This document shows, piece after piece, positions 39,901 through 51,173 of a stretch of DNA of 64,000 bases. The DNA is taken from contig NC_134655.1 in NCBI RefSeq assembly GCF_030463565.1, forward strand, positions 4,228,372-4,292,371, read 5' to 3'. The stretch is from Pelecanus crispus (lineage: Eukaryota; Chordata; Aves; Pelecaniformes; Pelecanidae). Positions within the stretch are counted from its first letter, which is position 1. The number at the start of each line of letters is the position of its first letter. The notes under the pieces are model-generated. The model saw nothing but the letters and a program-made list of their open reading frames with translations, ran no database searches and was not told the DNA's origin. A program made the position numbers and the translations under genes.

Positions 39901-41199
39901 CTGATGCCGTATCAGTTTAGCTCTAACGCTGTAGGGAATGGATTGATTTTTGATTTGGAAGACAAACTACCACATGCAGACTCACCAGCACAGTTTCTGA
40001 GACGAGATCAGTGGCACTGGTGAAGTGGTCCTAGGGTAAGATTTACCACTGCTCCCGCACCCGGTGGGCTCCCAGACAGACAAAGGCAGCTCCTAGGAAA
40101 GTCCTTCCACCCCGTGTCAGCGCCAGCGCAAAGACGCCGACTGGCTTTGGGTCTAGCTCTTTGCAGAATGCAACAGGATCGGTTCAGTCGTAGATCTGAG
40201 TGCGTATGTTATTCATACGCGATTTATCTCGCAGGCTGAGCCCGCACAGTCTAACCCAGTACATGTAAAGGAACATTACTACGGCCCCACAATTTGGAAG
40301 CGTGTGCGTGCACGCTTAACTCTTCTCTCCACGAGTTGCAGCGTGGCTGTACCTCTGCAGGACCAGAGCTTGCCCAGCTCAGAATCTCTGCCTTCAAGTG
40401 CAAATTACTATCACATTTCTGATTCAGAGTTACCATTTGTTCTTCCATTTGCCCACCCCTGTTTCACACAGTGGCTCTTCCAAAACTATCAGCCTGGGGC
40501 AGTGGCCACCACATTCAGGACTAAGAGCTTTAAGTGATGATTTTTCCTTAGGCACATGGATTACTGCCTGTGCACGGCGAGGCAAAGAGCGGAAGACTGA
40601 CACAGAAGTAGGCAGGGAGCAGCGTTTTTGAAATGCTTAGCTCTACAATGCCATTTCTTTCTCTTTTCCTTTTTTAATATTAACAGTTATAAAATCGCAT
40701 TTTACTAACACACAGCCCTGGTCACTCACGAAGTCACGCTACAAAACCCTAAGTCAACTGTTCTTTCCTTGTGCTAATATAAGGTTTCACCATACACTGT
40801 ATTTTCAATATTTCGTCCAGCTGAGTTACAGTGGAAGAAAGGAAAGTTCTGCTAAATCTTCAGCCTTCTGAAAATACCTACCAAGCCTGGGAGGTGGATG
40901 ACCTCCCAGCAGTGCTCCCCGAACACCCTGGTCCCAAACCAGGGGAAATAGGTTGCAATTTGTTTCTCCACATGATGTCTTTTCATACCTCACCCTTTTT
41001 CTCAGATCATTTGTCAAGGGTTCACTGATCTCTTCTTATTAGTTACAGGGGCTACAACAGGACAGAAAAAGAATGTTTGACCAAGCATATAATGTCATGA
41101 GTCATGGGTTTAATTTAGTTCCACCAGAATCTCAATGTGACCTTGAAGCCTCCCGACACAATAAATCAGGCCAGAGGGTATCAGCAGAGGGTGTCTGGC
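36961..41199. other. Non-coding, upstream of CpG island 2
   Basis: No exon or mobile element was recognised. This is the immediate 5' flank of the presumed CHRDL1 promoter. Confidence 0.6.
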
Positions 41200-41502
41200 A
41201 AATCCCAGCGGCCGCGGCCTGCGGCGGGCACCCCGCCCGTGGGCAGCCCCTCGCAGCCCCGGGGCGCGTTGCGGTCGCCCATCCCGCAGCTCGGCGCCCA
41301 GGCAGCGGGGCAGGGCCCCGCCGGCCCGCAGGTGCCTCCCGCAGGGCCCGGGGGGTGCAGGAGCCGAGCCCCCCGGAGCCCCCCGCCCGCGCAGCGCCGC
41401 GCTCACCCCGGCCCCCGCCTCCCCCGGCCCCCCACGGCGGAGCAAACCCCTCCCCGGGCCGTGTCAGTCAGGCGGCCGTGCCGGGCGGCGGGAGCGGGCG
41501 GC

Positions 41503-41526
41503 GGGAGAGGAGGGGGCCGGGGCGGG
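41503..41526 (+). other. Potential G-quadruplex in CpG island 2
   Basis: Four G-runs (GGG, GGGGG, GGGG, GGG) are separated by loops of 6, 2 and 1 bases. It lies in the presumed promoter of CHRDL1. Confidence 0.5.
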
Positions 41527-41927
41527 AGGCGGACCGCCGGGCCGCTCCGCTCCTCCTCCCGCCGCCGCTCCAGTGCCGGCGGGGCTGCGGGGCAGGACCC
41601 GCCGCCGAGCATCCTCCGGCGCGGGGCCTCGCTGCGCTCCCCGCTGGGGCAGGAGGCGGTGGCAGGTGCCCCCGGCCCGCCCGCCCGGGAGCCTCCGCAG
41701 CGGCCCGCCCCGCAGCTCGGGCTCGGCGGAGTGCCGCCCTGCCCGCTGCCGTCCGCCAGCCGGGGCTCGGGGGCTGCCGGCGGCCGCGGGACCCGTCGGT
41801 GCCCTGCTCGCCCCCTCACCGCGGGAGCGAAGGGGAGACCCGAAAGCCCCGGGCGAGCCGCGGGAGAAGATTATGGCAACGTGACCGGGGAGCGGGGCCG
41901 CCTGGCCGGAGCCCTCCCGCACCCCGG

Positions 41928-42041
41928 CGGAGCGGAGCGGAGCGCGGCGGAGCGGAGCGCAGCGGAGCCGGGGGCTCCCCCAGCCGAAGCCGCTATTCGC
42001 AGCCGGTCTGCAGGGCCCGCGGCGGAGCGGAGCGGAGCGGC
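41928..42041. repeat. Interrupted GGAGC/CGGAG tandem blocks
   Basis: Two blocks (about 41928-41970 and 42019-42041) are built of GCGGAGCGGAGCGGAGCG-type pentamers with occasional CGGCG interruptions. Confidence 0.7.
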
Positions 42042-42230
42042 CTCCAGCCCTGCCCCAGGTTTGTGAGCTTTGCTTCCCCCGGCGAGCCCCCGGGGGAGGC
42101 GCGGCCCCGCTGCCGGAGCTGCGCCCGTGGGCGCGGGGATCGCTGGGGTCGCGGCCCCGGCAGCCCCGCGGGGGGACCCGGCGCCTCCCGTCCCGTCGCC
42201 CCGGCTCGCTTCGCCCTGGCGACGCTAGGC

Positions 42231-42274
42231 ACCGGCCGCGGGACCGGCCGCGGGACCGGCCGCGGGACCGGCCG
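42231..42274. repeat. 12-bp GC tandem repeat in CpG island 2
   Basis: Nearly four copies of ACCGGCCGCGGG run head to tail. Each unit is largely self-complementary (CCGGCCGCGG) and holds two CpG sites. Confidence 0.85.
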
Positions 42275-42362
42275 CCCCCTCGGTGGCACCGCCGGCACCT
42301 GGCCGGGCCCCGGCGTGCGCGCTGCGGCTCCGCTCCCGGCGCCCCGGGCAAGCGCCGCGGCT

Positions 42363-42386
42363 GGGACCGGGACCGGGACCGGGACC
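42363..42386 (+). repeat. (GGGACC)4, potential G-quadruplex
   Basis: Four GGG runs at 42363, 42369, 42375 and 42381 are separated by ACC loops. This meets the usual four-run rule for a G-quadruplex on the plus strand. Confidence 0.7.
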
Positions 42387-42707
42387 CCGCCGACGGCTGC
42401 CCTCGACCCGGGCGTCCCGCCCGGCCCCGGCTCGGGCTGCGGGGCGCTGCCGGGCTGGGCGCCCCGGGGACGGCCGCTGCGTTGCAGCAGCGAGAGCCGG
42501 GCGCCTCTGCCCGCCGGGAGCCTCGCCTGCTTACCCCCCCCCCCCGACGGGCAGAGCGCAGGCTCCGGCGCGGCTCGCAGCAGCAAAAGCCGCGGGGCGA
42601 GCGGACGGAGATGCGGCCCCGGCCCCGGCCGGCGGGGATGGAGGGGCCCGCCCGGCATCAGCGGCCCCGGCCGCCTGCGGGAGCGCCCGGGCCGGGCACG
42701 GCGGCGG

Positions 42708-42765
42708 CGGAGCCCCCCGGCCCCAGCCCCCGGCCCCAGCCCCCGGCCCCAGCCCCCGGCCCCGG
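42708..42765. repeat. 13-bp C-rich tandem repeat in CpG island 2
   Basis: Three exact copies of CCCCAGCCCCCGG (42721-42759) are flanked by partial copies. The minus strand is G-rich and could form G-quadruplexes. Confidence 0.85.
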
Positions 42766-42980
42766 CTGCGCTGGCCCCGCCGGCCAAACGCCGGCCCTCG
42801 CCCCGGGACCACCGCGCCTTTCACCGCGTCTGCCAGCTAGCCCCAGCCCGGCTTTTTGCCCTTTATATATATATTTTTTTTTAAATTAATGGCAAAAGGC
42901 GGCGAGGCCGGCCTGTGCCCCTTGCAGTGCCCAAAGCGGGCTCTCCGGAGGGCGAGGCGTTGGAAGTAGAGCCCGCGCCT

Positions 42981-45261
42981 TGTTTCTGCGAGTCATTCAT
43001 GCGAGCAGTGGATCGCTTTCATTGTTTGTACCAAGCAGAAAACACACCAATAATTAACAGGTTAATCCAAACCGAGATTATTTAAATCCAGGAATATTTT
43101 TAGGACGTTGCCCTTTGGGGAAATAAAGGGAGTGTGCTAATAGTGAAAAGTATGTGTTTGTATTTGGAGTAACAACAATACAGAAATTAAAGAGAATTAA
43201 GAAAGACATCAAAAGTCCCCATCCCATTTCTGTTATTAACTCCTCCATTTCACATTACCGTGCAGCATTTCTGAGCGTAAGCCGTCCAAGTTTTAAAATG
43301 TTCTTCCTTTTGAAGCCCTGACATTTAAAACGGATGGATTTCTGAGCCTTTCTATTCAAACTAACCCATCTAGCTAACAGGTAAAGGGCTGCACAAAGGA
43401 TAATTGTGCTCCATTTATAAATATTGTTTGCTTAAGCAACCCCCAGGAAGGCCGAAACATTTAAACATTCACGTTTCTGCTAGTCCCAGGGATGTGCCGC
43501 GGTTGTTCTCAACGCACGTGTGATGTCCTGGGACTAAATTACGAGGTTTTAGTTTTAAACAAGTTTTTGAAAGGTTGTTTGGCTTAACAATGTCCTATGC
43601 GATTTGAACACGTCGAAAGGAAAAAATGACTTCCACTTTTCTTCTGAAATTGGAATATTATTCTCAGCTTCCAAAATAAATGGAAAGTTTTATTTTGTTA
43701 CTGCACAGGGAGTGTGCTTTTAAAATAGCGTTGGGTTTTTTGAGTGTTTTCAGATGCAATTTGCATTATTTTGAATGAGCTTACTGAGTATAGATGGAGT
43801 AGTTGCATGGATTTGATTAGTTAAGGAAGATGTCCATTTTGGTTGTGGTTTGGGAATGTAGAGTAGAGAATCCTTAAACAGTAAAGGCAATAAAAACACT
43901 CTGATAAAATCAGATCACCCACCCCTTAAACAGTAAAGGCAATAAAAACACTCTGATAAAATCAGATCACCCACCCTTTGTACAGTATCCTAGATCTCAA
44001 CAGTCTTAATAGGAAGATTTTCTTTTTAAGTGGTTGTTAACTTACTGTTTAGTTCATTTCTGTAAGTTATCCACTGCTTAATTTGGAATATACATACATA
44101 AACTATTATTTCTGCTTTGGTTATCTGTGAGCTGAAACATATTCAGGTACAGTTCTATTATTTACATGAAATCTGAAGAGGTCAAATCAGTTTAACAAGG
44201 CAGATTGTTTATTTTTCCAACGGTGAATTTTTTTTTTTTTAACTTTTGTAAAACTAATTGTGAATCCACATCAAAACTCTTAAACCCAAATCTTTCCAAC
44301 ATTGTAAATTATGAACAAGTGTACTCTGGGAAGATAAGACTTTTGCAATGAATTCTGATAAACAGTAAAGCATCACCATATTTCTCAATTTAGAACCTTA
44401 GGTTGGCTACCAAAGAGAAATTCTACTTTAATTATTTTCTCCCTTGTTTTTTTCATTATAAAATAATTCACCTTTTAAAAGCCAGAGAAAGGTAAACAGA
44501 ATGGCGCATGCAGCAGGTACGATACCGCCTCTGCGCCACGCAGAGGAGAATACATGAAGCTTTGCTCCATATGCAAGATTTTGCCATTAAAGACCTACAA
44601 GGATGAAGATGGTGTGTCATGCCACCACTCTGCTTTCAGATACCAAGGCAACGGAAGGGTTAACTCTAGAAAAATTAATTATACACAATCCCAGAACAAC
44701 AGTAGTTGGGAGAGGGGAGGAGGGGGGAATTGAACAGCGGTGGAAGCCGCTGAGATGCAGCGAGGAGAGCTCCCATTGACTACAGCGTGGCCAGCTTTTC
44801 ACCCTCAGTGTGGATTTCCGTAGCGCGGGGCCAAGGCACCAGGTATACCCAAGGTTAATCTTACAATGAAGCGAACATGTTACAACTGCCACCTGTATTT
44901 CCTAAGTTACATCCAAAAGAGCTGCTCTACAAAAAAATTTCCCAAACTAGCTTCTTGTGAAAGAGAACTTGAAGAATTTAGATTGCTTACTTGCTAGGTT
45001 TCTCTGCTTTGGAATAAAATAAGGACTTTATTAGAAGTAATATCCAGTCTTCCACTGTCGTGAATGGGAATGTGGCCCCTTTTCCAAAAATGAAGTGATG
45101 TGAAGCCAAAGATGTTTCCATGAAATGAAGATCCATGATCTAGACTAATTTTTTAGTTCTGGCAGTTCAGGATTTCTGTGTGCTGGATGAAACCATGTCA
45201 GAGAATTTAAGTATCTTACAGGATTTTAGTTTAATTAATTTAATCTTTTCTTTTCCAACAG
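42981..45261 (+). other. CHRDL1 intron 1 (right part)
   Basis: AT-rich unique sequence between the CpG island and exon 2. It contains the perfect 52-bp duplication and, at about 43000-43560, a unique-looking block with AATTAAC and AAATATTG-type motifs. The left limit depends on the unmapped exon 1 donor. Confidence 0.6.
43872..43975. repeat. Perfect 52-bp tandem duplication in CHRDL1 intron 1
   Basis: Bases 43872-43923 and 43924-43975 are identical over 52 bp. The unit begins CCTTAAACAGTAAAGGCAAT and ends AATCAGATCACCCACC. Absence of any mismatch suggests a recent duplication or an assembly artefact. Confidence 0.95.
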
Positions 45262-45408
45262 CTCGACATTCTCTACTTTGGAGGCTCTTTCTTTTCCTTT
45301 TGTCGATAAAGATGAGAAAAAAGTGGATATTGGAGGATTTTCATTTTATCTTTTTTGGTGTGCTCTGTCTCCTTTTCATAGATGGTGGTAAACTAGAACA
45401 AGTAAAAC
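45262..45408 (+). CDS. CHRDL1: CHRDL1 exon 2: 5'UTR end, start codon, signal peptide
   Basis: The exon follows a pyrimidine-rich acceptor (AG at 45260-45261) and ends at a strong donor GTAAGT (45409). Coding starts at ATG 45312; A at -3 gives a fair initiation context, and no other ATG lies in the 50-nt leader part of this exon. It encodes residues 1-32 plus the first base of codon 33 (phase 1). Residues 1-5 are MRKKW, then a hydrophobic core at about 10-23 (FHFIFFGVLCLLFI), then DGGKLEQVK. This is a secretory signal peptide with likely cleavage near the Gly-Gly at 25-26. The tail closely resembles the mammalian CHRDL1 N-terminus as I remember it (EGGKTEQVKH). The second in-frame Met used in mammalian forms is absent here, so the MRKKW start is the only reasonable one. 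The frame is open upstream to 45180, but that part lies in intron 1. Confidence 0.93.
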
Positions 45409-47327
45409 GTAAGTAAACTTCAAACAAAGCTGTCACATTCACCCAAATTTGACAGCTTCCTTCTATTTGACAGATGTGGTTCAGAAAAGATCTTCAAACA
45501 AGAATGTCCTAAACTGTGAAACTGCATTCAAAACCTTCTAACATTCTTCCTCCTGCTAATCCTACATTTAGTGGAATCAGGTCACACGCACATTTGGGGC
45601 ACATTTTCCTGAAGCTGTACAGGTTTCATTGCATCATAAAGAACATAACACATCAATTTTAGAACCTGTTTTATTTCAAATATCCTGAATCAAGAGAGTG
45701 CTTAATTCCATTTTAGTGACCTCTGTAAACATCTAACGGATTATCTGGATTTTGTCCCATCTGTAAGAGTATTGTGCTGACGTTTGCAGCTAGTCTAAAG
45801 TTTGTCCAAGACTGTTCTGTTGTGTTCCAAAAACAACCTCATATGAACTGGATTAGATACATCCTTGGAGAAAATTAAGAGTCTAAGCACTGTCAAAAAC
45901 TTGAGAAGAATCAAAAAGAATACAAACAAAACAAAGGGAACGTTACTACAAAGCCTGTCATCCGTGGGAGATGTTAACGCATTTCAGAAAGCACAGCAAG
46001 GAGGAATAACTACCCAGATAAGTCTAGGAGTTACTGACAGCTACAGCCTTGTTACTAGCTCTCTGGAATGCTCTCCTCACCTGCACAGGCTGGGGTTTGG
46101 CTTTCTTCTTAACAGAAGACATTGTTTGCCCTTGAGAAGTAGTTAAAATTTGCAGCCTCAGTATCCGCAGCCTCTGCTTCTGAGGAGGTAGATGCAAAAA
46201 AAAAAAAAAAAAAAAGACGAAAAGGAAAAAAAAAAAGACAGTGAGTTCCAGAAAGGCCATCTTCTCCCCTGAACTTACAAGAAAACAATGTGCAGGTATC
46301 CCTGTTCAAAGAAAGCACAGCGTGAGACATTATCAGACTCCGCTTCAGCCGTCTGCTTTTCCAGATCCTGCGTTTCATTTGTCATGCTTTTGTGTGAAGT
46401 GAAAGCAGATCATTTCACAGTTGCTCCTAATAATCCCTACCTCTTGCTACCTTTTTTTAACCCAGTAAATGTGAAGAATGTCCCTTGCTTGGATTATCAC
46501 TTGGAGGACAGGTATTTTGTTTGATACCCTGAAGTATCATCTATACTGAGGGTGATGAATTAAGATGAATTTGGACATCATTAAGATATCAGGAAGGACT
46601 TCTCTCACAGAAACACATGAGAAGCACCCTTTTATTGAAGAGACTTGAGTTTTCAGTGTGAAACCATAATGTGACAAGGAGAGACAGGGCAGTAATGTCT
46701 GATAGGTAGATGCAAAACCACATCTGCAAGATTAGAAGTGCTTAATGAACAGAAAGGTCTTTAAATATTTTGAATGCTGATGCATATGTAAGTCAGCACA
46801 AATTGTTCTGAAATACTAGGACAAACTTCTTTTTTATTACGTTGTTAAAATATGGAGACACTGAACATGCAGTGTAAATACAGTGCATTTGTCTTCCTTC
46901 TGCAGCCCCCTTGTTCCAAATCTGCTGTACAATCTGGGATTTTCCTGAGTTGAGCCAATTGCTTTGGTTCTGCAGTGAAAAGGTTTTGCTTCCTACAAAC
47001 CTGCCTGAGCAATCGAGCACTTTAATTTTGTTACCTAAACGGGATCTTAGCCTGTGTTTTTGCAGGTGAAGGAATAAACTCACCCTGTATGAAAGCCATT
47101 CTGTCAGCTATTGCAGGAGCTGCGATTTGGGAAAGATGGGAGGCCATGTCATGTATTTTGGTTTGGGAGGTTAGAAACAACACATGAAATTAAGGGCATT
47201 TCCATTGTGTGATTCTCCAGGGAAAGAAAAAATAGTTTACAGAAAACACTGCCCACCTAAAAACACTTCATAAGCACGGAATGGGAACGTTTATTCATAA
47301 CCCTTTCAATTCTTTACTGTTTTACAG
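45409..47327 (+). other. CHRDL1 intron 2, 1919 bp
   Basis: The intron runs from GTAAGT to TTTTACAG and interrupts codon 33 after its first base (phase 1). It holds the poly-A tract at 46196. Confidence 0.93.
46196..46236. repeat. Poly-A tract, 21 A plus A-rich tail
   Basis: An uninterrupted run of 21 A (46196-46216) is followed by GACGAAAAGG and ten A. It lies in CHRDL1 intron 2. The sequence before it was not recognised as a retrocopied gene. Confidence 0.85.
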
Positions 47328-47440
47328 ATTCAGATACATACTGTGTGTTTCAAGATAAGAAGTACCGTGTAGGAGAAAGATGGCATCCTTATCTAGAACC
47401 CTACGGCCTTGTTTACTGCGTTAACTGTCTTTGCTCAGAG
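47328..47440 (+). CDS. CHRDL1: CHRDL1 exon 3: first half of VWC domain 1
   Basis: The exon follows acceptor TTTTACAG (AG at 47326-47327) and ends before donor GTAGGA (47441). The split codon C|AT rebuilds His33, giving [20 protein letters not shown] and onward to residue Glu70. It contains the VWC opening cysteine (C38), the conserved [10 protein letters not shown] segment and the CxxCxC motif (C63, C66, C68). The sequence is nearly identical to mammalian CHRDL1 ([21 protein letters not shown] as remembered), which makes the identification firm. VWC domains of this family bind BMP ligands in the extracellular space. The exon is 113 nt and leaves phase 0, so it joins directly to exon 4. The reading frame is intact. 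Confidence 0.96.
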
Positions 47441-50400
47441 GTAGGACTGCTGAGTTATTGATCCTACAACTTCGTCTACTTGCTTAATTGACTGGAATCC
47501 TTTATGTTGTCTCTACAATTTGACAAAGCCCAAATCTGTTTTTATTAATGGGTCCTGATCATACTGCAGGAAATAGAGGCAGGTGATCCTAGCGAAGAGA
47601 AAACATTAACAGAGGAGGCCAATACTGGCAAAAAATACTTGCATGGGGTAGACAAAACAGCTCCTTAACGAGCCAGAAGCTTTGTCAGTACTGAGCACTG
47701 CATCTTGAATAATTGGACCCCACTACCAAAATATAAGCCTTGCAGTTCCATCAATACGGATGATTATGCTGAACCTGAATTTGGTAGTGTTTTGATCTAT
47801 GTACAGTGCCCACATCTTCAGAGGCATTTCCACAGTCAAAGCATCTGCTGCCCTGAAGTGCTGAGGGAACAGGCTTGGATATCACCATTTGTGAGAATCT
47901 ATGAAAGAAGAATGAGATGATGAAAAATGAGAACAGGGTATGGAGAGCAGAGACAATCGGGTAGGAGGAGAAAGGACAGGTCCTTGGCTACCATCAGTTG
48001 ATACAAAGACACAGCAGTCAGATCCCCTAAGTATGTTATATACAGCTGGGGGGGGCAGGAAGAAAATGAGGGCATAATATGTCCCTTGGAGTACTTTAAA
48101 ATGACTAAACAATAAGGGTTCTTAATCACTAACACATGAGACACTCCAGATGCTGAGCTTTGTCTGCTGTATTTAATGCAGAATAGTGTTTCTTGGCTAT
48201 TTTCCCTCCTGCAAGTGTAAAATATTGGGCCCCTGTGCAGCATTTGCTCTGAGGGATCTGCTACTACAATTTAGTGCAGAGATGCACAAACAGTAGTCCT
48301 ACAAGCTTGGCTGCATCTCAGATCTGTGCAGCAGAATGCATCTGTAAGAAAAAAAAGCAAAAGTAGTAGGAAGAACAGGAAAAGTCCCTGGTTATAGCAA
48401 AAAGGAGTTTCCACTCACTTTTGCTCATCTATATGCAAAGTTGAAAACTCCCTCAGAGTCCATGTGTGGTAAAACACTCATTAAATTGCTGGAAGGCTGT
48501 GTCTTGGGTGGGGATGAAATTCACTGGAAACCCTAGAGAACTGGATACAAATCATTGCTCAGTGATTTTGAGGAAGATGTTAGACAGTCTGGAGGAATGG
48601 GGAAGTGCATGGAATGCTCCTCTAGAGAACAGCACTGCTGTGATCCAGGCATACCCACGCACGGCGAGGCTCCAACAAACGGAGTATGTTTCATTTCTTT
48701 CCTTCACACATTGGCATGGAAGACCAGAGTGACAGTTCAGGGCAACAAGGTTAGTAAAGAAGGAAGCTGCTTGTGGTAATTATCAGTACACATGCAGCTC
48801 AGGCGTGGTTCTGGACTCGTACTTCCTTGTTTGCTCTGGTTTAATTTGTCGGACCGTGAGGGTGCAGAATGGAACTTGGGGTTATTTCAGCAGTGAGGAT
48901 GGTGAGGGATCTCTGGGATGTGACTCTCGTTGCCTGGAAGGAAGACTCCAAATAACAACTGCAGCATCCAGCCGTTCATTTGAGCTTTGTCCCGGCCAAA
49001 AGAAATGCCCTCAGAATACTGACCTACAGTAAAAGCGCCAGCTCATCAGGAAACTCTCAATAATTTATAATTCTAGCAAAATTAAGGCTAGATAAAGCAC
49101 TAGAAAACATGCCAGGACATAGCACAAGCACAGACCTTAAACCAAATATTACAGCATAAAAAATGAAACTTAAGTGTGCCACAGGCAGCAAATAGGAGAG
49201 ACCTAAGCGTAACCTGCCCGTGATTCCCTGGCAGTAAATCGGTTCGGCAAAGGGTATGTACAGAGGCTGAAGCGGCAACCTGCTCTCTCACGCTGCAGAG
49301 AAAAGCAAAAAAATCCCCGGGGGTCTTCATCACCAGTGCAACCAAAATGTCTTTGCTGGCCTTAAACATCACAATGCATATGATCTCTGCACAAAACAAG
49401 TCAAATCAGCCAGACAACAGACCGAGCTGTCTGCTCCATCTCTAAACAACAGTCTGTCCATCCATCCCCCCCAGTGCACACTTCTGATGTTTAAGAAAAA
49501 GGCGAGACAAATTAGCTAACTAGAGGCACTAACTAGAGGCCAAATTACTCAGCCTGCAATTAAAAAAAAAAGCCTTCCTGGTTTCGTGTGTATGTAGTAT
49601 TGTATTTTTACAAGTTCTAATTTACATACTTAAACCAGAATAAAACTAAACATAATTCAGTGTTCTCACCCTGTTCCCCCTTTCTTTTACAACCCTTCCT
49701 CCCTGCCCCCAGTACAGTGGAGACTGTTGACTGTTACTGTCAGGTAAACTGGAGCACCCACAATTTGTCAGATGATTATTTTACTCTCTAAAATACAGCA
49801 GCTTTTTGCGTGTAGTCACATCTGCAGACTTTAGGGGCTAAAACAAATGCTCTCCACCCTTAGCACTGGTAACGCAGTTCGGGAAGAGAGATGCGTTGTT
49901 TCTCTTTGGGTATCTGATGGAGAAATGCCAACCATGGCCCTGACTCGCAGAGGCCTACGGGAGCTTAAGTCCTACTCTAGTCAGTAAGGCTTGGTCTCCC
50001 AAATGTTGCTGTGAATCTAAGCATAAGATCAGTCTTACCAAGCACAAGATCAGTTAAAATAGTTCTGTCCTGCTGCAAACAGCGGAGTACTGCAGGCAGC
50101 ACTGAGGAGGGAAGTAGGCCTGCAGAATTTTTATCACAGCTGATCATGCACAGAAAGTAAACATTCACCTCAGGAGATTTCACAGGACTAATAACTAAAA
50201 AGGGAGTGAGGCCATGGAACAAGTCAAGTAAGCAACACGGAGCCAGGCCAGCAGAGCCTTTCTTCTGCAGCAGTGCTTTACAGGCTCTCAATGATGGTCT
50301 ACTGGGCAAGGAGCTGTGCAGACCAGTGATGGTCCCTATCCTGCAAAGAGTCTACAGCCTAAAATTTGCTCCCTCTCTATAAACGCAGTATATTTAATTT

Positions 50401-51173
50401 CAGTCATCATTGGAAACAGATGGTGATATCATTTTTAGTGTCTCTTTCCAAAGCAGATGCACAAATGTAGTTCGTGGGTAGTAGTGATCTAACAGTATGA
50501 TTCCAGCCTGCGGTCTGCAGATATTCAGGAGTCGATGGATTATTTTGAAAGAGATGGCTAGAAAAGCCTATACATATGCTATCTAAGGAAGTCTGCACCT
50601 CCACTGGAAACATTTCAGTGCTCCAGAAGGCGTACGAAAATGAAGTGGGTTTATTCCTGACACCACCTAAAACTACAGTCATAGCATAGTATCAGTGTTC
50701 ATACTGAAAGATCTTTCTTGCTATAAACATGAGCAACTCAGAGCTGAACTAGGAGGATGAATTATAGATGGGAAATGGGAATGTGAAATGGATAGTCTTT
50801 TCTGGTTACAGACACTGGAGAATGAAAATTCCCTGTGTTTTAATTATAAATCAAACTTAAATGTGGTCAAATAGAATATTATGTTAATGACATGAATAAT
50901 GAACACTACTCCCAAGACGTGCTCATATTTCTTAGAAAAATGGCTACTTACCAACTGGTGTTTTTTGTCTACTGGGGAACCCATAAAATGAAAACAAAAG
51001 ACTCTCCACAGTTTTCAGGAACAATTACAGACGCTATTGTTTCTTGTGGTCTTGAACTAATCCTCAGTAGGAATATCTCAGAGACCTACCATTCATTATC
51101 TGTGTCTTAGTTTTGGAAATGCAATTCCTAAGCATAATCTGCTCAAAAGGAAAACATAAATGAAGATTGTTGC

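Larger units (their letters stand above)
41200..42980 (+). promoter_or_regulatory. CpG island 2, probable CHRDL1 promoter and exon 1
   Basis: About 1.8 kb of extremely GC- and CpG-rich sequence lies 2.3 kb upstream of the first coding exon of CHRDL1, on the same strand. It contains GC-box-like runs, GGAGC tandem blocks, a 12-bp and a 13-bp tandem repeat and G-quadruplex-capable tracts. Bird and mammal genes with non-coding first exons commonly start in such islands, and CHRDL1 has a non-coding first exon in mammals. Possible splice donors at the edge are weak (CAG|GTTTGT at 42059, TTT|GTGAGC at 42063), with CAG|GTAAAG at 43382 just outside. None can be chosen by eye. Start site and exon 1 limits are therefore inferred, and the strand is taken from the downstream gene. 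Confidence 0.65.

Noticed and set aside
41073..42884. 603-codon plus-strand open frame, and long overlapping frames on both strands
   Set aside because: Low-complexity Pro/Arg/Gly/Ala composition, open in several frames at once because of extreme GC content, and no recognisable domain.
46196..46236. Processed pseudogene ending in the poly-A tract
   Set aside because: The 300 bp upstream shows no recognisable protein and no matching target-site duplication was seen.
46024..46260. Minus-strand frame reading MSSVKKKAKPQP with a GTGAGG donor-like site
   Set aside because: Its N-terminal part is encoded by the poly-A tract in reverse, the rest matches no family I know, and it lies inside CHRDL1 intron 2.
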